This document shows, piece by piece, positions 11,863-22,678 of a stretch of DNA of 64,000 bases (position 1 is the stretch's first letter; every line of letters starts with the position of its first letter). The notes beneath the pieces are model-generated. The model saw only the letters and a program-made list of their open reading frames with translations. It searched no databases and had not been told where the DNA came from. A program made the translations under genes and the position numbers. The DNA lies in the NCBI GenBank assembly GCA_023512835.1, contig CM042087.1, forward strand, positions 3,382,021-3,446,020, read 5' to 3'. The stretch comes from Taxillus chinensis (lineage: Eukaryota; Streptophyta; Magnoliopsida; Santalales; Loranthaceae).

Positions 11863-12042
11863 TGTAATGACCCGTGTTTTACGGTATGTAAGAAGTTAAT
11901 CAGATGCCTTGTGAGTGGAAATTGCTGGGTTTTAGAGAGTTTTCTTCCCACACACTTTAGCTAAAACAACTTGAATGTTGATGCACAAGTTTGAGGTAAG
12001 AAATGAGCCGAGGAGGGGACTGTTGGGAGGTGCACGTGACAA

Positions 12043-12377
12043 TGCATGTCATATGGGGATATGACGTGCAAGCGGATTTTGGTTTGCTTGTCTTCTACAT
12101 GATCCTAGGAAGCTTGGGGTAGAATTTCGCAGCTTTTGGAGGTGCACGTCATATGGGGATATGACGTGCATTATGACGTGCAACAATGTTTTTGTACCAT
12201 CACCTTGGTTTTGTGATTCTAATAATCTTTTCCCAAAGGGCCATATTGGAATTATGAGTATTTTGTCTTGTATGGATACGAGAAGGTTGTAGCTTGTGCA
12301 ATCAAAACTACATCGTTTTGATGTTGGGTTTCACTTAATCAAAACTACGTCGTTTTGATAGTGAGGTGTCTATATAA
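12043..12377 (+). promoter_or_regulatory. Tekay U3 module and core promoter
   Basis: Palindromes of the type GCACGTCATATGGGGATAT-gacgtgc lie at 12043-12070 and 12143-12170, ACGT palindromes at 12301-12322 and 12338-12359 (core AAAACTACGTCGTTTT), and TATATAAGG at 12371. The right LTR keeps the ACGT pair (58617-58638, 58654-58675) and the TATA (58688). Duplicated, symmetric and close to TATA, these are likely transcription-factor sites. Confidence 0.6.
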
Positions 12378-12432
12378 GGATGAGGAGCCCTCTTCTTTTA
12401 GGTTTAGGGTTTGTCAGCCGCCACAGCCGCAG

Positions 12433-12481
12433 AGAGAGAGAGAGAGAGAGGGAGGGAGAGAGAGAGAGAGAGAGAGAGAGG
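12433..12481. repeat. GA microsatellite in Tekay LTR leader
   Basis: (GA)n interrupted by GGG units. The equivalent tract in the right LTR (58747-58820) is clearly longer. An ORF through it gives only Glu-Arg repeats and is not a gene. Confidence 0.9.
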
Positions 12482-12959
12482 AGATCCGGATTGCTGCCGT
12501 GGTGGTTCGCGTGGGTGGACGGTGTCTAGCGTGGAGGCAAGAGTATAAGGACACTTGCAAGGTAGGGGTTTTGTTCCTCCTTGAACCTATCCCAGGGCCT
12601 TGGCCTTGTGGTAGGAAATCTGGTTATGTATTTATATATATATATGTAAATTCATATAGGTGTGACCTCCTATATGAATGTTGGCCTTCAATGGCGTGTT
12701 GTTTGGATATTTTCATATATGCGTGCCACGTGTTTGAGAATATGCCTGTGTGGCTAGGTTTGTGAGCTTGTGAATGTATGCATGCTATGTGTTCGATAAT
12801 ATGCCTGAGTGGCAATGCCTATTATGTGTTTGATAATATGCTTATGGGGCAATGCCTATTAAGTGTTTGGTAATATGCCTGTGAGGTTATGCCTATTACG
12901 TGTTTCATTTTATGCCTATGTGGCAGGAATGTATGTTATGTTTGATTGTATGGTTGTTA

Positions 12960-13050
12960 GCCTGAGAGGCTGTGGAAACTATTTGCCTGAGAGGCGGTTA
13001 AACTATTTGCCTGAGAGGTGGTTAAATATTTGCCCATGAGGCGGTTAAAC
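12960..13050. repeat. Tandem GCCTGAGAGGCGGTTAAAC repeat in Tekay LTR
   Basis: About four degenerate copies of a 24-26-bp unit, preceded by about four copies of a longer unit built on ATGCCTGTGTGGCAATGCCT (12740-12925). Equivalent arrays occur at 59100-59420 and, inverted, at 39360-39450 and 46655-46775. Copy number differs between LTRs of one element, so the array is unstable. Confidence 0.8.
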
Positions 13051-13607
13051 TATTCTGTGGATATGTGCTTAAGAGGCAATGACTGAGCTTGTGTGGCTGT
13101 GGATACGCAGGGCTTGTGTGGCCTGTCTATTTATACCTATTTAATTACTCGTACCACAACATAGCACATGTACACGTGCCATGTAGATGCTAGGAGAATG
13201 GGATGGGTTGGGGAGACATGATCCCTACTGAGCTGTGGTTTCTCACCCCTCCTACTGTGTTTGGTTTTTCTTCAGGGACCTACAGGCGTTAGGCGGGAAC
13301 ACCCAAGTGGAAGGCAGTTCTGTTTTGTGGCTCTGCTTATTATTATTTTAGTTTTGTTGTTTTTGTGTGAGCTTTGTAACCCAAGTGGGGAGATATTGTA
13401 ATGAGGAGTTTAATGTAATACAAGCATGTTTGGACACGTTTGTAATGGCTTGAACTTAATAAATATATGATTTTGTCTCTCTGAATATTTGTTGTGAACT
13501 GTATAGTGTCCTGTGTGGGCATGTTGTATCCTACCCCCTTTTTCCAAACTCGGGTAAAGGGAGGGTCACATTCCGGTCTCCTCAGGTTGGAAATCTGGGG
13601 CGTGACA

Positions 13608-14112
13608 ATATGGTATCAGAGCATGGTCTAGTTGGCCTAGGGTAGTGGGCGGATTTGGTTATCTTGAGTCCTTTGGAGGAGCCTGGAGGGACATGCCTGA
13701 TCAACATGCTCCTCTTTGAGCCTCTAAGGTGTACTTGGGGTAGTCCAGTCTTGTGGTAGGATTTGCATGCATGGGCCTTAGGGCACTAGTTGCATTTGTT
13801 TATGTGTGTTTCTGTGGATGCTGTACATGTGGAAGAAAAAAAATAAAAAATAAAAAAAACAAAATGCTATGTGCAATGTGGATTGAACTATGACAATGTG
13901 AAATGTGATTAAGTGTGAAATATTAAATGTGATTTTTTCTTATTTATATTAGTTATGTGCAATGTGGATTGAACGATGTAATGTGGATTAATGCAAAGAG
14001 TGTAATGCTATGTGACAGTTGTAGTAGAATTGTTAAGTGGGGTAGAGGTAGGGTCGCGCGATAGTTGGTGAATGCGATTTGACGATTATCCTTCTTACTT
14101 CGTGTAGTAAGA
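13608..14112 (+). other. Primer binding site and gag leader of outer Tekay
   Basis: TGGTATCAGAGCATGGTC at 13611-13628 matches the plant initiator tRNA-Met 3' end and directly follows the LTR. The rest is an AT-rich leader with an A-rich tract near 13836-13862 and no ORF. Confidence 0.85.
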
Positions 14113-14297
14113 ATGCTGCCGAGGAGAGTGACACGTGCGTCCGGGGCAGTGGCTGATGAGTCATCTGCCCATGAGGGCCCAGGTGCGGGACAGCCCGCTA
14201 GAGGACATGCACTATTGCTGGCGCAGCTGCGTAAGGGCATCCAGCAGGAAGTCCAGGAGCTGAGGGAAGGTATCCAGCAAGAAGTTCGAGAGGAGGT
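14113..14297 (+). pseudogene. Outer Tekay gag, 5' fragment
   Basis: Starts MLPRRVTRASGAVADESSAH, the Gag N-terminus also seen in the minus-strand Tekay copy (frame from about 45704). It is followed by an amphipathic Gln/Glu-rich helix with a repeated QQEVQELREGI-type unit. The frame is cut at the GAGGT target site by Athila 2 and resumes at 48761. A near-identical 151-bp copy of 14143-14297 also occurs at 37861-38011. Confidence 0.88.
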
Positions 14298-16012
14298 TGA
14301 CCTGAATAAATTGTGTCTATAGGTTTTGCAGCAAGTGCACTGGTCAAGTAATAAAATGGAGTATTAAGACTCCGATTGTCAAACGCACAGGGAGGTAGCT
14401 AATGCTGTTAAGCAGCAAGCACTAAGCTAACAAGTTGAATTTATGTCTGGACAATTGATTTTTGAGTTTTTAAATTAAAGTATAAGTCTTAAACATGCAA
14501 AATGCAGAAACTATTGAGATTGTAATGCAATTTGAAGATAGCAATGAATTAAAGGGTCTAGGGTCACAATTTCACCACCCAATGCCTGATAATATTCTGG
14601 TTATGGTACTTGCTTAAAAACATTTAATTAATTCCAAGTTTATAATGGTCATCACCCACTACCCTAACACTTGGTCCATGAAAAGGGAAGTTTAAGTCTT
14701 TTAAACCATTTGGTCCATGAGAATAAAAGTGTTCAAAGGAAAACAACCAATTCAACTGATACAGATTTGGTCCATCATGTAATGTCAAATCTAGTTCATC
14801 AAATTCTACCCTAGACAAGGGTTGAGATAGTCTAATCATGCATATATCAGACCTTGCATTAAAACATTGATGAACTAATTAAAAACCCAGAATTCCATAT
14901 AACAGCAAACAAAATTCCATAATCCAAGACATTACAAGACCTTGGGAGCTACATTGCTCCCCTAGAAATAAGGTTTTACCCCATAATCATTCTCACAATC
15001 ACAATAAACCCAGAATAACACATGATTACAGTACCAATAGAGAGAGAGAGAAATAGAGATGATTGATAGCCCCAACACTTCTTCTTCTCTGCCAGCAACC
15101 CCTTGTCATCAAACTCAACAGCTACTTCTATCTCCAAGAACGTCTCTCTCTATCCTCTGTCTGCATCTCAGCCTCCAAGAATTGATGCGTTGCTACCTCC
15201 AAGATCCCTCCTCTTATAAGGTTGCAGGTATTGTATAAACTGTTCCCCAATGCCAGCTGTTGTCGCTACCAAAACGACGTAGTTTTGGTTAGTGACATCC
15301 ATTCTTCCTTCTAACCTTAATAGCACTCAAACCAAGCAGAATTTGGACAAGGGTCTTTAGGGAAAAGTCATCACCATAACAAAAGAAAGGCCACTGTGCA
15401 AAAATATGGCTGCATGTGATAATGCATGTGACAATGGCCATATCATGTGCACCTCCAAATGCTCTAAAACATTTATGAGAGGTAGATGCCATCATTTGGA
15501 GCAACTTTTGTTCTGCACGTGATATCATATGAAGCCTCCTACTAGGTCAAAAAAATCAAATCCCAATATCACGTGCAAAATATTTTGTTGTCCTTTTGCT
15601 CTGAAAGGTTTATGGGAGGTAGAGGGCATCATTTGGAGCAACTTTCCCTTCTGCACGTGATATTGTTAAGGCCATCTTCATGGTCCAAAAAATCAAAATG
15701 TGCTTACTCAGCACTGATAGTGTGAAGAGACCTCTTGCAGCCTTCTCGCTTGTAGCCTTCAAAATGCCTCCTTTTGAGCTCATAAGTTGCCACAAGCTCC
15801 CTCTTAAGGAGATAGAGAAGTCTAGCTGATGGCTAGAGAAGAAATCATCCAAAAACTTGCCTAAAACAGCTCAAAAACACATATATAGCACAAGTAGTAT
15901 CTTTCTAGGGGTTAGAGCAAATATATATGAAATATGGTATTAAATAGGCTCTAAACATGCTCTTAAACACCCTAAATAGGCTATAAAATAACGGCATAAA
16001 TGCACGTTATCA
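14298..16012 (-). repeat. 3' LTR of Athila 2
   Basis: 1715 bp, reading TGACCTGAATAAATTG to GCACGTTATCA on the plus strand. It contains an ACCAAAACGACG-type palindrome (15268-15289), CACGTGATA-type blocks (about 15414-15660) and the GGGAGCTACATTGCTCCCC hairpin near 14943. The homologous LTR is 38012-38856 joined to 47895-48760. Confidence 0.9.
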
Positions 16013-16213
16013 AATACACCACACTTAAACCATTGCTTGTCCTCAAGCAAAAACACAATCAGGCAAAAAGAAAACAAACACTCATTCAAACATGAAGAAA
16101 AATAAAATAACAAACAAAAGAGTCATGTTTCCAAAGTATGCAATCTTATCATGCTGAAATGGGCATTTTAGTAAGCAAAACAAATTATAATTTAGATCAT
16201 TCATGTTCATACC
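16013..16213 (-). other. Athila 2 terminal spacer with PPT-like motif
   Basis: On the minus strand TGAGGACAAGCAATGGTTTA then AGTGTGGTGTATT abuts the 3' LTR, where a polypurine primer is expected. A near copy of the motif lies at about 28125-28165. No ORF. Sirevirus 1 interrupts at the ATACC target site. Confidence 0.55.
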
Positions 16214-17402
16214 TGTTGGATCAAACCTAGAATTTGGATGATGCGGATCAAACCCTATGTAATTGGATTCAAGATGTTTATTGCTTATTTTAAGTCTGTG
16301 CAGAAGAGAAAACTTTAATCTGTACCTTCTCTCGTAAGGACAAAGCTAAGGGCAAGATACATAATCCTGATTCGAATCATCGTGAGTGTTGTCATTCACT
16401 TGGTACATAACCAAGGTATCATCCGAAGTAAGGATCTTTCGTGAAGATTAATCACTTGACAAAACGACCAAGGAACCCGCGTCTAACTTTCAACTAGACC
16501 ATGTCAAGTGATGCGGAGTAAGATTCCAAGTCTACAACTCGCACGGAGTAAGAGAGACTTGTTGCAGAGAACGAATCGAAGTTGTCACTCCACCTGACCA
16601 AGGAAATAAAGACACGGACTATGAAATCCGAGTCTGTCACTAATGCGGAGTAAGGACAACTCTATGCGGAGTAAGGGAAGCTAACGCGGAGTGAGGAATC
16701 CGAACCAAGCGCTGATGTGGAGTAAGCATTCCGTACCTACTCTATGCGGAGTAAGGGAAGCTAACGCGGAGTAAGGAATCCGAACCAAATGCTGATGTGG
16801 AGTAAGCATTCCGTACCTACTCTATGCGGAGTAAGGAAGCGCTTACAAGGAACAAGGATTCCAGGACTATACCGATACGGAGTAAGCAAGTACTGACACG
16901 GAGTAAGGATCCGAGCTTCATTGATATGGAGTAAGGAACCTTACTACGAACTAAGAAGATGCTGCTTAATGTTTACAGAAGCAGTTATAGCAGAAGCATT
17001 TTCCGAGAAGAACTTAATGTTTACACAGTGCTCGAAAAATACAGTTCCAAGTTCGATTCCTAGGATGTCTATATATATTTGTAGTGTTGTACACTTAAAA
17101 TAGCGAGCACGCACATACAAAAGAAAGAACTAATACTCGCGTGAGAAAGGTAGTGGTACAAGAGTTCATAGAGATTAAAAACGCCAGTATGTGTAACTGA
17201 AAACTGAGTGCTATTGTAATCAGCTGTAATTGCTGCTTATTTTATTGTAATTATCATCCGAAAATAAAGCAAAATACTTCCACTATCTGGTTATCTTCCG
17301 CACTGATTTTATATCTTTTAACCAGATTGTGCTATACCTGTGAGAGAAAAAGAGTTTTGATTTAAGCCTATCCACCTCCCTCTAGGCTGCTAGGGACCAA
17401 CA
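16214..17402 (+). repeat. 5' LTR of Sirevirus 1
   Basis: 1189 bp. At least 13 copies of a CGGAGTAAGG-like word are scattered through 16500-16935. TATA-like TATATATTTG lies near 17071. It is about 173 bp shorter than the 3' LTR because of a deletion near 16966 patched with AATGTTTACAG, a word present again about 37 bp downstream. Confidence 0.93.
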
Positions 17403-17404
17403 AG

Positions 17405-17416
17405 TGGTATTAGAGC
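17405..17416 (+). promoter_or_regulatory. Primer binding site, initiator tRNA-Met
   Basis: TGGTATTAGAGC, one mismatch from the usual complement of the tRNA-iMet 3' end, 2 nt after the LTR. Confidence 0.85.
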
Positions 17417-17461
17417 TATTCTATCAGTTCTAATAGAGATCCCACTCTTTCACTCTCAACA

Positions 17462-18361
17462 ATGGCCGAAGAAAGCAGCATGCTATTCAACACTTGCCTT
17501 AACTCTGGAGGAGCACAAGAGCCCCTTCCAAATCGAAGCAGCAGTGAAAATGTTGATCCACCTCAACGTTCTGCTGCCGCTGCTCCTCAACTACGGAGTT
17601 CTGGCTTCACTTTGACGAAGCCACCCAAATTCACACCAGAGCTTTTCTCCCGGTGGAAAGCTCGCATGAGAATGTTCATGGTCTGCCATGATCATCTCAT
17701 ATGGCCATGTCTTCATCAGGAGATACCCACTCCGATGACCATCGGAGAACATGGAGTCAGAAGACCAAAGACTGATGCCGAACTCACCAATGATGAAAGA
17801 GCCTGGCAGTGTGCCAATGAAAAGACTCTGACATATGTCACATCATCTCTGGATTCCGAGGCTTTCACAGATGTCCAGGGCTGCACGACAGCAAAAGCTG
17901 TCTGGGATAAACTTACAATCCTCTATGAGGGAAGTCAGTCCCAAAGATGTCTGCACTCTAGAGTTGCACTAGTTGAAGGTTTAAAGCATAATTTGCTAAG
18001 TATCAGTAATTTATGTGACAAAGGATTTACTGTTTCCTTCATGTCCAACACCTGTACAGTAAGGGAAAACTTATTCGGAGATGTTAAGTTATCCGGATCA
18101 AGAGATGGGGACATATACTCAGTGGTCTTAAGAAATAATTCTTCTGACCCTGTATGCTTCCTCACTACAGCATCAGATGAAGATAGTTGGCTATGGCACA
18201 AGCGATGCGCACATTTAAACTTTAAGACCTTGTCTAAGTTAGCATCACTTGATCTTGTCACTGGTTTACCTAAACACAAATACTCCAGAGACACTCTCTG
18301 TCGAGAATGCCAACTTGGCAAACAGACCAAACATAGCTTTAAGAGCAAATCAGTTAATTGA
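17462..18361 (+). pseudogene. Sirevirus 1 gag fused to integrase N-terminus by deletion
   Basis: The 299-residue frame begins with a copia-type Gag (KPPKFTPELFSRWKARMRMF, WDKLTILYEGS, residues 1-155) and then jumps to VEGLKHNLLSISNLCDKGF and the pre-integrase zinc domain (WLWHKRCAHLNF, CRECQLGKQTKHS). The Gag zinc knuckle and the aspartic protease, normally between these parts, are absent, yet the frame stays open. The join lies near 17935-17965. Such a product could not mature itself. A TGA ends it at 18359. Confidence 0.85.
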
Positions 18362-19303
18362 ATAACTGCTCCTCTACAACTTCTTCATATGGACCTCTGT
18401 GGTCCCATTTCTGTTCCTTCACTAGCTGGTGCGAGATATACCCTTGTGGTTATCGATGATTTCACCAGGTACACATGGGTGATGTTCCTAAAATCTAAGG
18501 ATCAAACCTTTGAGCATCTTGTAGATCTTTTCAACTGGATAAGCAATTCACAAGGATTGAGCATTAAATGCATCAGGAGTGATCATAGTACAGAATTTGA
18601 TTTCTCAGATATGAGATCATATTGTTCTAAACAGGGCATTCAGCATGACTTCTCTGCGCCCAGAACTCCACAACAAAATGGGGTAGCTGAGCGTAAGAAT
18701 CACACTTTAGTCGAGGCTAGCAGAGCTATGCTAGTAGGGGCAAAGCTTCCTCTCAGTCTATGAGCTGAAGCTGTGTCCACTGCCTGCTATGTTCTGAACA
18801 GAACTCTAATAAATAAATCTACCATGAAAACACCCTATGAGTTGTGGAGAGGATGAAAGCCTTCAATTTCACATTTCAGAGCTTTTGGGTGTACTTGCTA
18901 TATATTGAACAACGGCAAAGAACCCCAGAATAAATTTGAACCAAAATCTGATGATGGGATTTTTGTCGGGTACTCATTCCATAGCAAGGCTTATCGGGTC
19001 TTCAATAGAAAACTTTTTAAAGTTGAAGAATCTATCCATGTGACCTTTGATGAAACTAATCTTGATTGGTCAAAAGTTGGTTCTTCAAGTTCTAACGTAC
19101 AGGTTCAGGACAACAACATCGACTATTCAAAGTTTATGACTGTTCCTGTTACACATACTAGCCAACCACGTGGCACTAGCGAAGCACAAAGAAATGATAT
19201 GGACGATGCTACGGATGAATCGGACTCAGGACTACCATTAAGCTCGGACATGTTCCTACGGATATTCAAAATTCCGGAGTACCTTCAAGTTCATCCGAAC
19301 TAG
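18362..19303 (+). pseudogene. Sirevirus 1 integrase core and C-terminus
   Basis: The core has HMDLCGP (first Asp), RSDHSTEF (second Asp) and the Glu of NGVAERKNHTLVEA. The frame from 18389 stops at 18761-18763, best explained as TGG to TGA. A second TGA lies near 18854. The C-terminal part (FEPKSDDGIFVGYSFHSKAY) resumes at 18905. Catalytic residues are intact, the frame is not. Confidence 0.87.
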
Positions 19304-21094
19304 TTAACACTGAAAGCAACAGTGTTGATTCCACCGTACCTGCTAACACGGAAACATCTGGTCCGGAAGAAGCTCAACCGGTAGATATACCTGAACCATC
19401 TAATCTGGCAGAGCTTCAAGTTATTCAAGATCAACCATCACATGCACAGAATTACAGGTGGACTCGAAACCATCCCTCAGATCAAGTGATTGGTGATCCT
19501 ACTGTTGGTGTAAGAACAAGAGCAGCCACCTCCAACATTTGTCTTTACTCATGTTTTCTATCTCAAATAGAACCAAAGGTGGTAGATGAAGCTCTTCAAG
19601 ATTCGAACTGGATAGAAGCCATGCAAGAAAAGCTGAATCAATTTAAAAGAAATGATGTGTGGACTCTAGTACCAAGGCTTAAGTCTCAGCAAGTCATTCG
19701 AGTTAAATGGGTGTTCCGGAACAAGCTTGATACGGATGGAATAGTAATCCGGAACAAAGCCAGACTGGTAGCCAAAGGATATCGTCAAGAAGAAGGAATA
19801 GACTATGACGAGACCTTTGCTCCAGTAGCACGACTTGAGGCAATCAGAATGTTTTTAGCATATGCTTCATATGAAAACTTTATAGTTTACCAAATGGACG
19901 TGAAAAGCTCATTTCGAAATGGAGATCTTCAAGAAGAGGTGTACGTTGAACAACCTCCCGGTTACATAGAACCCAAGGCTGGACATCTGGTTTACAAGCT
20001 ACGGAAAGCCTTGTATGGGTTAAAGCAAGCTCTAAGAGCCTGGTACGACACACTGTCAGAATTCCTACTTGCTCACAACTTTCCAAAAGGGAAGATCGAC
20101 ACCACTTTATTTCTACGAAAAGAGAAAGGACATACTCTGATCGTACAAATATATGTGGATGATATCATTTTCGGATCAACAAATCCGAAGCTCTGTGAAG
20201 AGTTTGCAAAGTTGATGACTAACAAGTTTGAGATGAGCATGATGGGAGAACTGTCCTACTTCCTTGGAATAGAAGTTAAACAATTGAAGGAAGGAATCTT
20301 CATTAATCAATCTAAATATAAACATGATCTTATTAAGAAGTTTGGTATGGAAGGTTCATCTCCCGTCAAGACTCCGATGCCAGTCAGTGCCAAGCTAGAT
20401 CCCGATGTGGACGGCAACTCAGTAAATGTAACTGAATACCGAGGGATGAGGATCCTTGCTGTATCTCATAGCAAGTTGCCCAGACATTAAGTTTGCAACT
20501 TGCATTTGTGCACGATATCAGGCGAATCCCAAGGAGTCTCATATGTTTCATGTTAAACGGATATTAAGGTATCTCAAAGGAATGATGAATTTGGGACTCT
20601 GGTACCCAAAGGAGTCAAACTTCACCTTATCCAGATACTCTGATGCTGATTTTCCTGGGTGTCGCATCAACAGGAAAAGCACAAGCAGTACGTGTCAGTT
20701 TCTAGGAAATAGATTAATTTCATGGTTCAGTAAGAAGCAGAATTCCGTATCAACCTCTCTTTGAAGCGGAATATATAGCTCTTTGGGAGTTTGCGCACGC
20801 CTACTCTAGATGCAAAGTCAACTTACTGACTACGGTTTCAACATGACATCTATTCCACTCTACTGTGACAACACCAGTGCAATTGCTATCAGCAACAATC
20901 TTGTCATGCACCCAAAGACAAAGCACATTGAGGTAAGGTATCACTTCATTCGTGACCATGTTCTCAAAAAGCACATATCACTGGAACATGTTGCTACTGA
21001 AGATCAACTGGAAGACATACTTACAAAGCCCCTACCTGACGCAAGGTTTTCTGAATTACTCTTCCGATTAGGTATGCTTGACTTTTTTGCATAG
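19304..21094 (+). pseudogene. Sirevirus 1 reverse transcriptase and RNase H
   Basis: 19486-20490 holds the copia RT ([37 protein letters not shown], and the polymerase motif YVDDIIFGS). A frameshift near 20450 moves to 20456-20764 (YLKGMMNLGLWYP, YSDADFPG of RNase H) and another to 20810-21094 (LYCDNTSAIAISNN, DQLEDILTKPLP). The order RT-RNase H after integrase confirms Ty1/copia. Confidence 0.9.
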
Positions 21095-22678
21095 CTTCAC
21101 TTAATTCACTCAACAGTATTTCTTCTCTCAGAACCTGCATTGTGCTTCCAATGAAGGTAGAAAACACATACTGAACTTCATGTTAATCATACTTACTACC
21201 TCACTAGCCTATGCTCAGATATAATTATCTAACGTCATATTGGGAGGATGCTTGCGTTTCCCGACTGAAGTCATTTTAGCTGACATAATTAAAACGGATA
21301 TGAATAACCTGTTTAGGATTTCATGATTCTAATCACCACCGATCACCACATAATGAATGTTGTTTCATATTGATTGCTCTATTAACTTGTATGGTTGAAG
21401 AAATGAAATGGGTTAGCTCGGAATGCTTGGTGATGGTACTCACACTCGCCGTCTGATTAGCTCCTGAAGTGTAGTTTCCTAATGGATAGACAGTGATGTT
21501 TCAAGATCTCAATTTTTAAACATGTAATGTCATTAAGAGGATCGCATGATCTACGGGGGAGAAAATGCTTCATTCATTGTCCAAGTAATACCCCCCGTAT
21601 ATGTCTCATGACCTCTCTCCTGGCTGTTTATCTGAGGGGAAGTCTATCACAGAGAGGATTGCATGATCTAAGGGGGAGCAATCTTTGGAATAATCCCCTG
21701 ATATGTCTCGGATGCTCCTTCCTCTAAACTATCACTTCTGGATCTATCTGGACATGCATTGTTGAATCAGATACGTGGCATGCAAGGATGTTTTTCTTCC
21801 TTCAACCGTACATCTTAATTGGATAATCATTTGCTTGGTTTCGACATGTGTCCATTTCTACCATCTCACTCATGAATCCTAAGTTGAACAAATCATATTT
21901 TTTTTAATTATCTTAGCTATGTTGTTCAGCAGGACGGTTTTACTATGTTGACCAATATGAACTTGTGTATTTCTTATCTGACATATATCTTGATTCAGTA
22001 ACTATGATCACTCTTGTTTGTATGTGTCTTTTACATTCCTTTCAATGCACTAAGTTCTATTTCTCTTTTTAGTTCGGATTATGATGTTCTCGCTTATACT
22101 ATGTGATTCATATCCGTACTAACTCTACCTATTAGTCTTATGTTCTTTTAGTTTACATTTCAAAGCTACAAGTTCAGATTCTCTTTGCACTTCATTGCTC
22201 TATCTTGTTTTGATGACTTGGATTTGAAGTGTTGTGGTACTTCATATTTCCTTGACACCAAGACAGCGAAGGAATCATTTTTCTTTAGCACTCAGCTTCT
22301 ACGGTCTCAGTTGTCTATCATCCGGATAAAGTTTAAACGAACAATCTCTAGCCCGGATGAGAGTCGGTCTACTTCCTCCTGACTCTTGAATCTCTCACTT
22401 CGCGATAACCCAAGTGATTATCTTATATCGCATCTTTTTGAGGAGGAATAATGATGGTTCATTAAATGCACATCTCGAGCCCGCCAATTGTCTTTTCTAA
22501 AATCCGGAAGTATGCATACAACTGCGATTTTTGAATGGTTAGCATGGCCGCCACGTCATCAGTCTATTTGACGGCGCTAATACATCAAGTCTAATGACAT
22601 CGGATAGTCAGGCAGGTCACTATTCATCTTGCTTAAACCTGAGACCCGCTTGCTTCCACAGCAAAGGTCCTATTTATA
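21095..22678 (+). other. Sirevirus 1 spacer with duplicated polypurine motifs
   Basis: No credible ORF across about 1.58 kb. A duplicated unit at about 21536-21625 and 21656-21722 carries GCATGATCTACGGGGGAGAA and GCATGATCTAAGGGGGAGCA, each followed by a C-run that could pair with the G-run (CCCCCCGTAT and ATCCCCTGAT). Multiple polypurine tracts after pol are a recognised Sirevirus trait. Confidence 0.65.

Larger units (their letters stand above)
11863..13607 (+). repeat. 5' LTR of outer Tekay element
   Basis: 1745 bp, TG...CA. U3 holds two GCACGTCATATGG-type palindromes and two 22-bp ACGT palindromes ahead of a TATA box (12371-12377). The leader has a GA microsatellite (12433-12481) and two families of short tandem repeats between about 12730 and 13050. 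The partner is 58189-59973 (1785 bp); the length difference is partly microsatellite expansion. Confidence 0.93.

Noticed and set aside
12355..12765. ORF with Glu-Arg repeats over the GA microsatellite (also 58671-59015)
   Set aside because: Lies in the LTR leader across a simple repeat that varies between LTRs; composition is an artefact.
13611..13628. tRNA-like match near LTR ends (also 17405, 31971, 46113, 9784)
   Set aside because: These are primer binding sites complementary to tRNA 3' ends, not tRNA genes; no cloverleaf is present.
14293..14297. Same TSD GAGGT for the outer Tekay and for Athila 2
   Set aside because: Both are supported by resumed reading frames at different sites; a 5-bp match between two insertions is plausible by chance.
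16500..16935. CRISPR-like repeat spacing of CGGAGTAAGG words
   Set aside because: Repeat is only about 10 bp, spacing is irregular, and it lies in a plant LTR duplicated at both ends of a retrotransposon.
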